From contig NZ_MKEQ01000001.1 in assembly GCF_001875655.1 (NCBI RefSeq), positions 3,472,001 to 3,536,000 on the forward strand: DNA of 64,000 nucleotides, read 5' to 3'. This stretch comes from Enterobacter hormaechei ATCC 49162 (GTDB taxonomy: Bacteria; Pseudomonadota; Gammaproteobacteria; Enterobacterales; Enterobacteriaceae). Positions 39,797-48,694 of this stretch are shown in pieces. The position numbers and the translations under genes are program-made. Every line of letters starts with the position of its first letter. Position 1 is the stretch's first letter. Below the pieces are notes generated by a model, which saw nothing but the letters and a program-made list of their open reading frames with translations, was not told the origin of the DNA and ran no database searches.

Positions 39797-39905
39797 CCTG
39801 TTGGATTATTCTGCATTTTTGAGGAGAATGAACTTGCCGACTGGTTAAGAGGGTTGACCAGTAAGCAGTGGTAAATAATAAGGCATATAACAGAGGGTTA
39901 ATAAA

Positions 39906-40997
39906 ATGAAAGTTAAAGTACTGTCCCTCCTGGTACCAGCTCTGCTGGTGGCAGGCGCAGCAAATGCGGCTGAAATTTATAACAAAGACGGCAACAAATT
40001 AGATCTGTACGGTAAAGTAGATGGTCTGCACTATTTCTCTGATGACGACAGTGCAGACGGCGACCAGACCTACATGCGTCTGGGCTTCAAAGGCGAAACT
40101 CAGGTTAACGACCAGCTGACCGGTTACGGCCAGTGGGAATACCAGATCCAGGGTAACTCTGGTGAGAACGAAAACAACTCCTGGACGCGTGTGGCGTTCG
40201 CAGGTCTGAAATTCGCTGATGCGGGTTCATTCGACTACGGTCGTAACTACGGCGTTGTTTACGATGTGACTTCCTGGACTGACGTTCTGCCGGAATTCGG
40301 CGGCGACACCTATGGTTCTGACAACTTCATGCAGCAGCGTGGTAACGGCTTCGCGACCTACCGTAACCAGGACTTCTTCGGTCTGGTTGATGGCCTGAAC
40401 TTCGCGTTGCAGTACCAGGGTAAAAACGGCAGCCCAAGCGGCGAAGGCCAGACCAACAACGGTCGTGACGCGCTGCGTCAGAACGGTGATGGCTACGGCG
40501 GCTCTCTGACCTACGATCTGGGCGAAGGCTTCGCACTCGGTACGGCGGTCACCAGCTCTAAACGTACTGCTGACCAGAACGCGCCAGGCTACTTCGGTGA
40601 AGGCGATCGCGCAGAGACCTACACCGGTGGTCTGAAATACGACGCGAACAACATCTACCTGGCTGCACAGTATACTCAGACTTACAACGCGACCCGCGTT
40701 GGCGATCAGGGCTGGGCTAACAAAGCACAGAACTTCGAAGTAGTTGCGCAGTATCAGTTCGACTTCGGCCTGCGTCCATCCGTGGCTTACCTGCAATCTA
40801 AAGGTAAAGACATCGAAAACTATGGCGATCAGGATATCCTGAAGTATGTTGATGTTGGCGCGACTTACTACTTCAACAAAAACATGTCCACCTACGTTGA
40901 TTACAAAATCAACCTGCTGGATGAAAATGACTTCACCCGTCAGACAGGTATCGGTACCGACGATATCGTCGCGCTGGGTCTGGTTTACCAGTTCTAA
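39906..40997 (+). CDS. ompC: Outer membrane porin C
   Basis: OmpC is the trimeric general diffusion porin favoured at high osmolarity. The product is 363 residues with the 21-residue signal peptide [20 protein letters not shown] followed by A, and a mature start [10 protein letters not shown]. The sixteen-strand barrel ends in the required C-terminal phenylalanine (GLVYQF). The constriction-loop motif [15 protein letters not shown] is intact, so there is no sign of a porin-loss mutation. The ribosome-binding site is GAGGG. Expression is expected to depend on OmpR. Confidence 0.97.
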   Translation: MKVKVLSLLVPALLVAGAANAAEIYNKDGNKLDLYGKVDGLHYFSDDDSADGDQTYMRLGFKGETQVNDQLTGYGQWEYQIQGNSGENENNSWTRVAFAGLKFADAGSFDYGRNYGVVYDVTSWTDVLPEFGGDTYGSDNFMQQRGNGFATYRNQDFFGLVDGLNFALQYQGKNGSPSGEGQTNNGRDALRQNGDGYGGSLTYDLGEGFALGTAVTSSKRTADQNAPGYFGEGDRAETYTGGLKYDANNIYLAAQYTQTYNATRVGDQGWANKAQNFEVVAQYQFDFGLRPSVAYLQSKGKDIENYGDQDILKYVDVGATYYFNKNMSTYVDYKINLLDENDFTRQTGIGTDDIVALGLVYQF

Positions 40998-41013
40998 TTG
41001 CTCATACTGCAAC

Positions 41014-41038
41014 AAAGGGGCCAACAGGCCCCTTTTTT
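41014..41038 (+). terminator. Intrinsic terminator of ompC
   Basis: AAAGGGGCC and GGCCCCTTTTTT enclose an AACA loop, starting 16 bases after the ompC stop. Confidence 0.92.
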
Positions 41039-41111
41039 CATGCTTTTTTAGGGTCTTACAAATACGCTGTTTTAGTGTACTCTTGCCGCCCTGGCATGAG
41101 GATTATAACCA

Positions 41112-42167
41112 ATGGATATGACTTTTTTACGCGCCAGCGTTCTGGCGACTGTTTTACTCCTGACCGCGTGTGACTCTTCTACGCAGCCTGCAAAAATCGA
41201 GGCGCCAGCCGCGACGGTGCTGGAAGGGAAAACCATGGGGACCTTCTGGCGCGTCAGCGTGATGGATCTCGACAAGGCTCGCGTTGATGAGCTTCGCGCT
41301 AAAATTCAGGCTCAGCTGGATGCCGACGATCAGCTGCTCTCCACGTACAAAAACGACTCGGCGCTGATGCGTTTCAATCGCTCCAGCAGCACCTCCCTGT
41401 GGCCGGTGAGCGAAGCGATGGCCGACATCGTCACGGAATCCATGCGCGTGGGCTACAAAACCAACGGCGCCATGGATGTGACCGTGGGGCCGCTGGTGAA
41501 CCTGTGGGGATTTGGCCCCAACAAGCAGCCGGTGACTACACCCGATCAAGCCGCCATTGACGATGCCCGCGCACGTACGGGGTTACAGCATCTGGCGGTG
41601 ATCTCCCAGTACGGTCAGCAATACCTGCAAAAAGATATTCCCGACCTGTTTGTAGATCTCTCAACGGTAGGCGAGGGGTATGCTGCGGATCATCTCGCAG
41701 CCCTGATGGCGCAGGAAGGCATTCCCCGTTATCTGGTTTCCGTCGGTGGCGCGCTCGTCAGCCGGGGCATGAACGCCAGCGGCAGGCCGTGGCGGGTGGC
41801 CATTCAAAAACCAACGGACCAGCAGAACGCGGTGCAGGCGATTGTCGACATCAACGGGCACGGTATCAGCACCTCCGGAAGCTACCGCAACTATTACGAG
41901 CTGGATGGCAAACGTATCTCGCACGTGATTGATCCGCAAACCGGACGACCCATTACGCACAACCTGGTGTCCGTGACGGTGATAGCGCCAACCGCACTGG
42001 AAGCGGACGCCTGGGATACCGGATTAATGGTGCTCGGCACGGAGAAGGCCAAAGAGGTGGTGCGTCAGGAAGGGCTGGCCGTCTATATGATCACCAAAGA
42101 GGCTGACGGGTTTAAAACCTGGAGTTCGCCGCAGTTCAACAGCTTCCTGGTGAGTGAAAAAAATTAA
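41112..42167 (+). CDS. apbE: FAD:protein FMN transferase ApbE
   Basis: ApbE is a periplasmic lipoprotein that attaches FMN covalently to threonine residues of target flavoproteins. The product is 351 residues with a lipoprotein signal ending in the lipobox LTAC (Cys20). Conserved blocks are GTFWRV, VGPLVNLWGFG, DLSTVGEGYAAD, and the Mg/FAD-binding ISTSGSYRNY and SHVIDPQTGRP. It sits between ompC and ada, as in E. coli. Only 69 bases separate it from ada, and the probable Ada-responsive element lies right at its stop. Confidence 0.95.
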   Translation: MDMTFLRASVLATVLLLTACDSSTQPAKIEAPAATVLEGKTMGTFWRVSVMDLDKARVDELRAKIQAQLDADDQLLSTYKNDSALMRFNRSSSTSLWPVSEAMADIVTESMRVGYKTNGAMDVTVGPLVNLWGFGPNKQPVTTPDQAAIDDARARTGLQHLAVISQYGQQYLQKDIPDLFVDLSTVGEGYAADHLAALMAQEGIPRYLVSVGGALVSRGMNASGRPWRVAIQKPTDQQNAVQAIVDINGHGISTSGSYRNYYELDGKRISHVIDPQTGRPITHNLVSVTVIAPTALEADAWDTGLMVLGTEKAKEVVRQEGLAVYMITKEADGFKTWSSPQFNSFLVSEKN

Positions 42168-42182
42168 AAAGCAAGGTTGCGG
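42166..42182 (+). promoter_or_regulatory. Possible Ada box upstream of ada
   Basis: The AAAAAGCAAGGTTGC stretch at the apbE stop corresponds in position to the E. coli ada operator (AAAGCGCAAGATTG, as I recall), but lacks the central GC pair of the AAAGCGCA core. It could be a weaker Ada site. Confidence 0.4.
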
Positions 42183-42236
42183 GTTTTTGTCCGGTGGCGT
42201 TCAGGCAAGCTGAGCGTATGCTTGTAAGAGGAGCCG

Positions 42237-43298
42237 ATGATGAAAAACACAACCTATCTCACCGATGAGGATCGCTGGCAGGCCGTTCAGAGCCGCGATC
42301 CTCATGCGGATAACCAGTTTGTCTTCGCCGTGCAGACGACCGGCATTTATTGTCGCCCGTCCTGCCGCGCCCGCCACGCGCTGCGTATAAATGTCTGCTT
42401 CTATCCTGATGCTCACCTGGCCGCGCAGGCGGGTTTCCGCCCCTGTAAGCGCTGTAGGCCGGACCAGGGCGACCCTATGGCGCAGAAAAAGGCCACCATT
42501 GCGCTGGCCTGCCGACTGCTTGAACAGGAAGCGGCGCTGAATCTTGAGGCACTGGCACAGCAGGTTGCCATGAGCCCGTTCCATCTCCACCGTGTGTTTA
42601 AATCCGTTACCGGCATGACGCCGAAAGCCTGGCAGCAGGCCGCGCGTGAACAACGCCTGCGTAGCCTGCTTGCACAGGGCGGTAAAATCACCGACGCCGT
42701 ACTGGCCGCTGGCTTCCCGGACGGCAGCAGCTACTACCGGAAAGCCGACGGCGCGCTGGGCATGACGGCGAAACAGTACCGCAACGGGGATGCTGCGGTC
42801 CGCTATGCTATCAGTGACTGCTCACTGGGCCGCTGCCTGGTGGCGGAAAGCGAGCGCGGGATCTGCGCGATCCTGCTGGGAGATGACGACACCACGCTGA
42901 TGGCTGAGCTGCTGTCACTGTTTCCGCTTGCCGTCCGCGACCCGATGGAAGGCGCGTTTGCCGGGCGTGTTCGTCAGGTGATTGCCTCTGTCGACAGCCG
43001 CGGGACGCCGCTGACGCTGCCGCTGGATATCCGTGGTACAGCCTTCCAGCAGCAGGTCTGGCAGGCGCTGCGGGCTATCCCCTGCGGTGAAACGGCAAGC
43101 TATCAGCAGGTGGCGAAGGCCATTGGTAAACCCAATGCCGTACGTGCCGTGGCCGGGGCCTGCGGAGCCAACAAACTGGCGATCGTCATCCCCTGTCACC
43201 GCGTAGTGCGTAACGACGGTGCCCTGTCGGGTTATCGCTGGGGCGCAGCGCGCAAGGTGCTATTGTTGAAACGTGAGGCGAACAACCCGGAGGGATAA
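42237..43298 (+). CDS. ada: Ada methyl-phosphotriester/O6-methylguanine-DNA methyltransferase and activator
   Basis: Ada repairs alkylated DNA and, once methylated, activates ada-alkB, alkA and aidB. The product is 353 residues (352 if the second ATG at 42240 is used). The N-terminal zinc domain has the acceptor cysteine in the YCRPSC motif (Cys39 from the first Met) and the FRPCKRCRPD ligands. An AraC-type DNA-binding domain is at about residues 90-185. The C-terminal O6-methylguanine domain has the acceptor cysteine in the IIPCHRV-like block VIPCHRV. alkB overlaps its stop (TAATG). Confidence 0.96.
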   Translation: MMKNTTYLTDEDRWQAVQSRDPHADNQFVFAVQTTGIYCRPSCRARHALRINVCFYPDAHLAAQAGFRPCKRCRPDQGDPMAQKKATIALACRLLEQEAALNLEALAQQVAMSPFHLHRVFKSVTGMTPKAWQQAAREQRLRSLLAQGGKITDAVLAAGFPDGSSYYRKADGALGMTAKQYRNGDAAVRYAISDCSLGRCLVAESERGICAILLGDDDTTLMAELLSLFPLAVRDPMEGAFAGRVRQVIASVDSRGTPLTLPLDIRGTAFQQQVWQALRAIPCGETASYQQVAKAIGKPNAVRAVAGACGANKLAIVIPCHRVVRNDGALSGYRWGAARKVLLLKREANNPEG

Positions 43299-43939
43299 TG
43301 CTCGATTTATTTGCAGATGCTGAACCCTGGCAGGAGCCGCTCGCGCCGGGGGCGACGATCCTGAGACGCTTCGCGCTTTCCCGCGCGGCGGCGCTGTTCG
43401 ACGGTATTGATGCCGTGACCGCCCGTTCGCCGTTTCGCCATATGGTCACGCCGGGCGGGTATACCATGTCCGTGGCGATGACCAACTGCGGCGAACTGGG
43501 ATGGGCGACAAATGAGCGGGGCTATGTCTATGCCACGGCCGATCCGCTGACGGATCGGCCGTGGCCGCCGATGCCGGAGGCGTTTCAGGCGCTATGTCAT
43601 GATGCCGCCGTGGCGGCCGGCTACCCTGATTTTCGTCCCGACGCCTGTCTTATCAACCGCTATGCCGTCGGGGCAAAACTCTCCTTGCATCAGGATAAGG
43701 ACGAGCCGGATCTGCGCGCGCCGATTGTCTCGGTATCCCTTGGGCTGCCCGCCGTCTTTCAGTTTGGCGGGCTGCGGCGCAACGACCCGCTAAAACGGCT
43801 GATGCTGGAGCATGGTGATGTGGTGGTCTGGGGCGGGGAATCACGGCTTTTTTACCACGGTATTCAGCCGCTTAAACCTGGCGATCATCCGGTGGCGGGG
43901 GCGTTTCGCTACAACCTCACGTTCCGACAGGCAGCATAG
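43298..43939 (+). CDS. alkB: DNA oxidative demethylase AlkB
   Basis: AlkB removes 1-methyladenine and 3-methylcytosine by Fe(II)/2-oxoglutarate-dependent oxidation. The product is 213 residues. Iron ligands are His131 and Asp133 in LHQDKDEPDLRAP and His187 in FYHGIQ. The 2-oxoglutarate-binding arginines are Arg204 and Arg210 in FRYNLTFR. The start overlaps the ada stop by one base, so the two are one operon. The C-terminus is slightly shorter than in E. coli. Confidence 0.96.
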   Translation: MLDLFADAEPWQEPLAPGATILRRFALSRAAALFDGIDAVTARSPFRHMVTPGGYTMSVAMTNCGELGWATNERGYVYATADPLTDRPWPPMPEAFQALCHDAAVAAGYPDFRPDACLINRYAVGAKLSLHQDKDEPDLRAPIVSVSLGLPAVFQFGGLRRNDPLKRLMLEHGDVVVWGGESRLFYHGIQPLKPGDHPVAGAFRYNLTFRQAA

Positions 43940-43949
43940 AGAGAATAAA

Positions 43950-43968
43950 AATAAGAATTATTCTTGAT
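43950..43968. promoter_or_regulatory. Fur-like palindrome upstream of yojI
   Basis: AAGAAT-T-ATTCTT (43953-43965) is a perfect 6-1-6 palindrome in the AT-rich alkB-yojI gap. It matches about nine of fourteen conserved positions of the 7-1-7 Fur consensus, so iron control of yojI is possible but not established. Confidence 0.35.
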
Positions 43969-44024
43969 GTGTGTGAAAGGCAGTTTACACTGCTGGCTGA
44001 TTTTTCTTGTCCGGATTGCTCTGC

Positions 44025-45668
44025 ATGCAACTACTTCTTCTTGTCTGGCGGCAGTATCGCTGGCCTTTTATCGCGGTGATGGCGTTAAGCCTTGCCAGCG
44101 CGGCGCTGGGGATCGGCCTGATTGCCTTCATTAACGTGCGTTTGATCGAAATGGTCGACACGTCACTCTCCGTTCTGCCGGAGTTTCTGGGTTTACTGCT
44201 GCTGCTGATGGCGGTCACGCTCGGTTCACAGCTGGCGCTGACCGCGCTCGGCCACCATTTCGTTTTCCGTCTGCGCAGTGAGTTCATCAAACGTATTCTT
44301 GATACTCAGGTGGAACGCATCGAGCAACTGGGAAGTGCCTCTCTGCTGGCGGGGCTGACCAGTGATGTGCGCGCCATTACCATCGCCTTTGTGCGCCTGC
44401 CGGAGCTGGTGCAGGGGATCATCCTGACCTTTGGCTCGGCAGCCTATCTCGCCTGGCTCTCCAGCAAAATGCTGGCGGTGACGGCGCTGTGGATTGTTAT
44501 TACCATCTGGGGCGGCTTTCTGCTGGTATCCCGCGTCTATAAGCACATGGCGGTGCTGCGCGAAACGGAAGACAAACTCTATAACGATTACCAGACGGTG
44601 CTGGAAGGGCGCAAAGAGCTGACCCTCAATCGCGAGCGCGCCGAGCATATCTTCAACCATCTCTACATCCCGGATGCGCACGAATATCGTCATCACATTA
44701 TTCGCGCCGATACGTTCCACCTGAGCGCCGTGAACTGGTCCAACATCATGATGCTGGGCGCCATTGGCCTGGTATTCTGGATGGCGAACAGCCTGGGATG
44801 GGCGGATACCAACGTGGCGGCAACCTACTCCCTGACGCTGTTGTTTTTACGCACGCCGCTGCTCTCGGCCGTTGGCGCACTGCCGACGCTGCTGAGCGCA
44901 CAGGTGGCCTTCAACAAGCTGAAGAAATTCGACCTTGCGCCGTTTAAGGCTGAGTTCCCGCGCCCGCAGGCCTTCCCGAACTGGCAAACGCTGGAGCTGC
45001 GTAACGTTACCTTTCGCTATCAGGATAATGCCTTCTCCGTAGGGCCGATTAACCTGACGATCCACCGCGGCGAACTGCTGTTCCTGATCGGCGGCAACGG
45101 CAGCGGCAAATCCACGCTGGCGATGCTGCTGACGGGGCTTTATCAGCCGCAGTCGGGTGAAATTCTGCTGGACGGCAAGGCGCTGAGCGCGGAGAAACCG
45201 GAAGATTACCGCAAGCTCTTCTCGGCGGTATTTACCGACGTCTGGCTGTTTGACCGGCTGCTGGGCCCGGAAGGGCAGCAGGCGGATCCGGCGCTGGTGG
45301 AGAAGTGGCTTGCGCACCTGCAAATGTCGCACAAGCTGGAGCTACAGGATGGCAAAATCCTGAATATCAAACTGTCGAAAGGGCAGAAGAAACGCGTGGC
45401 GCTGCTGCTGGCCCTGGCCGAGGAGCGTGACATCATCCTGCTGGATGAGTGGGCCGCCGATCAGGATCCGCACTTCCGCCGCGAGTTTTATCAGGTACTG
45501 CTGCCGCTGATGCAGGCGATGGGAAAAACCATTTTTGCCATCAGCCATGACGATCACTACTTCATTCACGCCGACCGTCTGCTGGAGATGCGCGACGGCA
45601 AGCTGAGCGAGCTGACCGGCGATGAACGCGATGCGGCGTCGCGTGATGCGGTGGCGCGTACGGCCTGA
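44025..45668 (+). CDS. yojI: ABC exporter YojI
   Basis: YojI is a fused permease-ATPase exporter. In E. coli it pumps out microcin J25 together with TolC. The product is 547 residues from the ATG at 44025. The frame is open six codons earlier, but the E. coli start corresponds to this ATG. There is no convincing Shine-Dalgarno. The N-terminal half has about six membrane helices. The ATPase has Walker A in [11 protein letters not shown], the signature [14 protein letters not shown] and Walker [14 protein letters not shown]. It has the unusual LSKGQ in place of LSGGQ, also found in the cyclic-peptide exporter class. It follows ada-alkB by 85 bases. Confidence 0.93.
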   Translation: MQLLLLVWRQYRWPFIAVMALSLASAALGIGLIAFINVRLIEMVDTSLSVLPEFLGLLLLLMAVTLGSQLALTALGHHFVFRLRSEFIKRILDTQVERIEQLGSASLLAGLTSDVRAITIAFVRLPELVQGIILTFGSAAYLAWLSSKMLAVTALWIVITIWGGFLLVSRVYKHMAVLRETEDKLYNDYQTVLEGRKELTLNRERAEHIFNHLYIPDAHEYRHHIIRADTFHLSAVNWSNIMMLGAIGLVFWMANSLGWADTNVAATYSLTLLFLRTPLLSAVGALPTLLSAQVAFNKLKKFDLAPFKAEFPRPQAFPNWQTLELRNVTFRYQDNAFSVGPINLTIHRGELLFLIGGNGSGKSTLAMLLTGLYQPQSGEILLDGKALSAEKPEDYRKLFSAVFTDVWLFDRLLGPEGQQADPALVEKWLAHLQMSHKLELQDGKILNIKLSKGQKKRVALLLALAEERDIILLDEWAADQDPHFRREFYQVLLPLMQAMGKTIFAISHDDHYFIHADRLLEMRDGKLSELTGDERDAASRDAVARTA

Positions 45669-45670
45669 TG

Positions 45671-45703
45671 CCCTCACCCTAACCCTCTTCCACAGGAGAG
45701 GGG
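45671..45703. repeat. Partial copy of the CCCTCACCC repeat
   Basis: CCCTCACCCTAACCCTCTT at 45671-45689 is identical over its first 17 bases to the left arm of the nrdA-nrdB repeat, followed by an imperfect AGGAGAGGGG. It lies directly after yojI and may act as its 3' end. Confidence 0.65.
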
Positions 45704-45815
45704 ATAGATCGTGGCTGTAGTGGCGATTTTTTCTCCATCCCGCCCCATCGTTTATTCTTATTTACATATCTCCGCGCTATGCTTAAAGCCAACTTATTTC
45801 ATGGATTTATGATTA

Positions 45816-47252
45816 ATGTCGGTATTAAAGAAAAACAGCGCCAGGCAGCGTGACCAGGAGCGTGCCCGCCTCATCTGGCTCCTGACGACCGATAAAGCGG
45901 TGACGTCAACGTTATTGGGTAAGCTGACCCTGGCTGAGCAATATGATGTCGGCACGCTGGCCGACGATATTGCTGAGGTAGGTGCGCTGGTTGCACATTT
46001 ACCGCCGCCGGATCTGGCGGATACCCTTGAGGCACTGCCTTCAGAGGAGCGCCACGCCCTGTGGCGGCTGGTGCAGGATCACGAGCGCGGCCAGGTGCTG
46101 CTTGAAGCCTCGGAAAACGTCTGGGATGACCTTATCGATGAGATGAGCGACCGGGACATCCTCGACGCCCTGCAAACGCTGGATATTGATGAGCAGATTT
46201 ACCTTGTACAACATCTTCCGCGCAACCTGACCGGACGCCTGCTGGCTTCCCTGCCAGCCGAAGAGCGGGCGCGCGTGCGTCAGGTGATGCACTACGAGAA
46301 AAACAGCGTCGGCGCGATCATGGAGTTTGGCGTCATCACCGTCCGTCCGGATGTCACCCTGGGTACGGTGCAGCGCTATCTTCGTCGGCTGGGCAGCATG
46401 CCGGACAACACCGACAAACTGTTTGTCACCTCGCGGGATAAAACCCTGCTCGGGGAGCTGGAGCTGAAAACGATCCTGCTGAACAGCACCCAGCAGCGGG
46501 TGAGTGAGGTCATGGAAACCGAACCGATGGTCTTCTCGCCGGAAGACGATGCCGAAAAAGCGGCGCGTACCTTCGAACGTGATGACCTGGTGAGCGCGGC
46601 GGTGGTGGATTCGGTGGGCAAACTGATGGGGCGTCTGACCATCGATGAGATCGTTGATGTGGTCTATGAAGAGACCGATAACGACCTGCGTGCCCTTGGC
46701 GGGATCAGCGCCGAAGATGACGTTCACGCCTCCGTTGGCAAGGCCGTCAAAACGCGCTGGGCGTGGCTCGCCATCAATTTATGCACCGCGTTCGTGGCGT
46801 CCCGCGTCATCGACGGCTTCGAACATACCATTTCCCAGCTGGTGGCCCTGGCGTCGCTGATGCCTATTGTGGCGGGGATCGGCGGGAACACCGGTAACCA
46901 GACGATCACCATGATCGTTCGCGCCCTGGCGCTGGAAAACATTCAGCCGGGTAATTTTTCGTGGCTGATTTTCAGGGAGATGGGCGTCGCGCTGATTAAC
47001 GGCCTGGTCTGGGGCGGCATCATGGGCGGCATTACCTGGTGGCTGTACGACGATATGGCGCTGGGTGGGGTCATGATGCTGGCTATGGTGCTGAACCTGC
47101 TGGTGGCGGCGATGATGGGCGTGATCATCCCGTTGACGATGACCCGGCTGGGGCGCGACCCCGCGGTGGGGTCGAGCGTGATGATCACCGCCATTACCGA
47201 TACCGGCGGCTTCTTTATTTTCCTTGGACTGGCGACGATTTTTCTTCTGTAG
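45816..47252 (+). CDS. mgtE: Magnesium transporter MgtE
   Basis: MgtE is a dimeric Mg2+ channel gated by intracellular Mg2+. The product is 478 residues. An N-terminal helical superstructure is at about 15-145, two CBS domains at about 150-285, and five membrane helices at about 310-478. The second helix contains the conserved LMPIVAGIGGNTGNQ selectivity block. E. coli K-12 lacks an MgtE here and uses CorA and MgtA. The 147-base upstream gap shows no clear promoter or M-box-like leader. Its 3' end overlaps the convergent SulP gene by 38 bases. Confidence 0.95.
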   Translation: MSVLKKNSARQRDQERARLIWLLTTDKAVTSTLLGKLTLAEQYDVGTLADDIAEVGALVAHLPPPDLADTLEALPSEERHALWRLVQDHERGQVLLEASENVWDDLIDEMSDRDILDALQTLDIDEQIYLVQHLPRNLTGRLLASLPAEERARVRQVMHYEKNSVGAIMEFGVITVRPDVTLGTVQRYLRRLGSMPDNTDKLFVTSRDKTLLGELELKTILLNSTQQRVSEVMETEPMVFSPEDDAEKAARTFERDDLVSAAVVDSVGKLMGRLTIDEIVDVVYEETDNDLRALGGISAEDDVHASVGKAVKTRWAWLAINLCTAFVASRVIDGFEHTISQLVALASLMPIVAGIGGNTGNQTITMIVRALALENIQPGNFSWLIFREMGVALINGLVWGGIMGGITWWLYDDMALGGVMMLAMVLNLLVAAMMGVIIPLTMTRLGRDPAVGSSVMITAITDTGGFFIFLGLATIFLL

Positions 47253-48456
47253 CCAGCGCCTTTTGCTTAAGACGGGCCGGGAGAATGAACATCATCACAA
47301 TCCCGCCCAGTACGCCTATCGCCAGGTTGCCGGTGGAAACCGTTGCCACCACCGTCACCAGCATCACGACGGTTTCAGCCACCGGCGCGTTTTTCAGCGT
47401 TCCAGGCTGAACGCTATGCCAGCTAAAGGTTTTGATAGCCACAATGGCCATAATACCCGCCAGCACCGCCATCGGGATTTTGGCCATCACCTCGCTGAGC
47501 GCCGTGACCAGCACCAGCAGCACAATGCCTGCCGCGAGCGTGGAGATACGGCTTCTGCCTTTCCCCATCTCCACGTTCACGATGGTCTGCCCAATCATCG
47601 CGCAGCCCGCAATGCCCCCGTAGAACCCGGCCATGATATTCCCCACGCCCAGCCCGATGCTCTCGCGGCGCTTACTGGAGGGGGTTACGGTCAGTTCGTC
47701 CACCAGCTTCGCCGTCAACAACGATTCCAGCAGGCCCACAAACGCGATACTCAGCGCGCACGGCCAGATGATGCTCAGGGTGTCCAGATTGAGCGGCACC
47801 AGCAGCTGCGTAAATCCAGGCAAACCGCCGCTCATGGAGCCTTCATCACCTACCGTTGGCAGGATTTGTCCGCTGGTGACGGTGAACAGCGTCAGCAACA
47901 CAATGGCAATCAGCGGGGAGGGCACGCTTTTGATATAGCGTGGCACCCACAGCACAATCAGCAGCGTCAGCACGAACAGGCCGACAATCAGCGGGCTTCG
48001 GCTCCAGAAATGGGGCACCTGGGCAAAGAAAATCAAAATACCAAGGGCGTTAACAAACCCGGTCATCACCGACTGGGGGATAAAGCGCATCAGCCGCGCC
48101 ATGCCCAGCGCGCCGAACAGGATCTGAATCACCCCGGCCATCACCACCGCGGGCAGAATGTACTGCACGCCGTGCTGATGAACCATCGGGCCGATAACCA
48201 GCGCGACGGAACCTGCCGCCGCCGTTACCATCGCCGGACGTCCGCCGAGCAGGGAAAGGGCAAAACAGAGCACCACCGAGGCGATAAGGCTTACTTTAGG
48301 ATCTACGCCCGCGACTACGGAGAAAGAAATGACTTCCGGGATCAGCGCCAGCGCGGTAATCACGCCAGCCAGCGTTTCGCGCATCAGACGTTCAGGCGAA
48401 CGTAAAACAGTGGCGACATGGCCTTCATGGGGTACAGACGAGTGGGGTAATGACAT
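47215..48456 (-). CDS. SulP-family inorganic anion transporter
   Basis: The protein is a SulP/SLC26-type transporter, a family that moves sulfate, bicarbonate or other anions. The 413-residue product has about ten to twelve membrane helices, with the SulP-type ALALIPEVISFSVVAGVDP near the N-terminus and a GGRPAMVTAAAGSVALV block. It has no C-terminal STAS domain, since the protein ends in a short polar tail (KQKALATEEKSSPVQGK), whereas typical members run to 500-600 residues. The substrate is unknown; bicarbonate or sulfate are guesses. Its last codons overlap mgtE on the other strand. Confidence 0.88.
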   Translation of the reverse strand: MSLPHSSVPHEGHVATVLRSPERLMRETLAGVITALALIPEVISFSVVAGVDPKVSLIASVVLCFALSLLGGRPAMVTAAAGSVALVIGPMVHQHGVQYILPAVVMAGVIQILFGALGMARLMRFIPQSVMTGFVNALGILIFFAQVPHFWSRSPLIVGLFVLTLLIVLWVPRYIKSVPSPLIAIVLLTLFTVTSGQILPTVGDEGSMSGGLPGFTQLLVPLNLDTLSIIWPCALSIAFVGLLESLLTAKLVDELTVTPSSKRRESIGLGVGNIMAGFYGGIAGCAMIGQTIVNVEMGKGRSRISTLAAGIVLLVLVTALSEVMAKIPMAVLAGIMAIVAIKTFSWHSVQPGTLKNAPVAETVVMLVTVVATVSTGNLAIGVLGGIVMMFILPARLKQKALATEEKSSPVQGK

Positions 48457-48694
48457 AACAATTCGCTAGTAGGGGCAAGCTTCCGTGCGCGCGATCACAA
48501 AGTGCAGCATCATAGCCAGGAAAATCGCCGGGTGCCAGCCTGTCTGCCAAAACCATACAAACAATCCATCATTAAATTTCACAATTACAATAATTTCGTA
48601 ACCTTTAAACACTATTTAAAAGTTGTTACCGTGCCCCCGCAGCGTGTTTCACCTGTAATTTCCACGCATCAAGCACTATTCAACTAAGGCATAA

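Noticed and set aside
47224..48405. Open frame of 393 codons antisense to the SulP gene
   Set aside because: Its product is very rich in Arg, His and Gln without any hydrophobic or domain structure; the SulP frame has clear membrane helices.
48502..48687. 61-codon frame in the gap between the SulP gene and mqo
   Set aside because: No ribosome-binding site and no similarity; it lies over the probable mqo promoter region.
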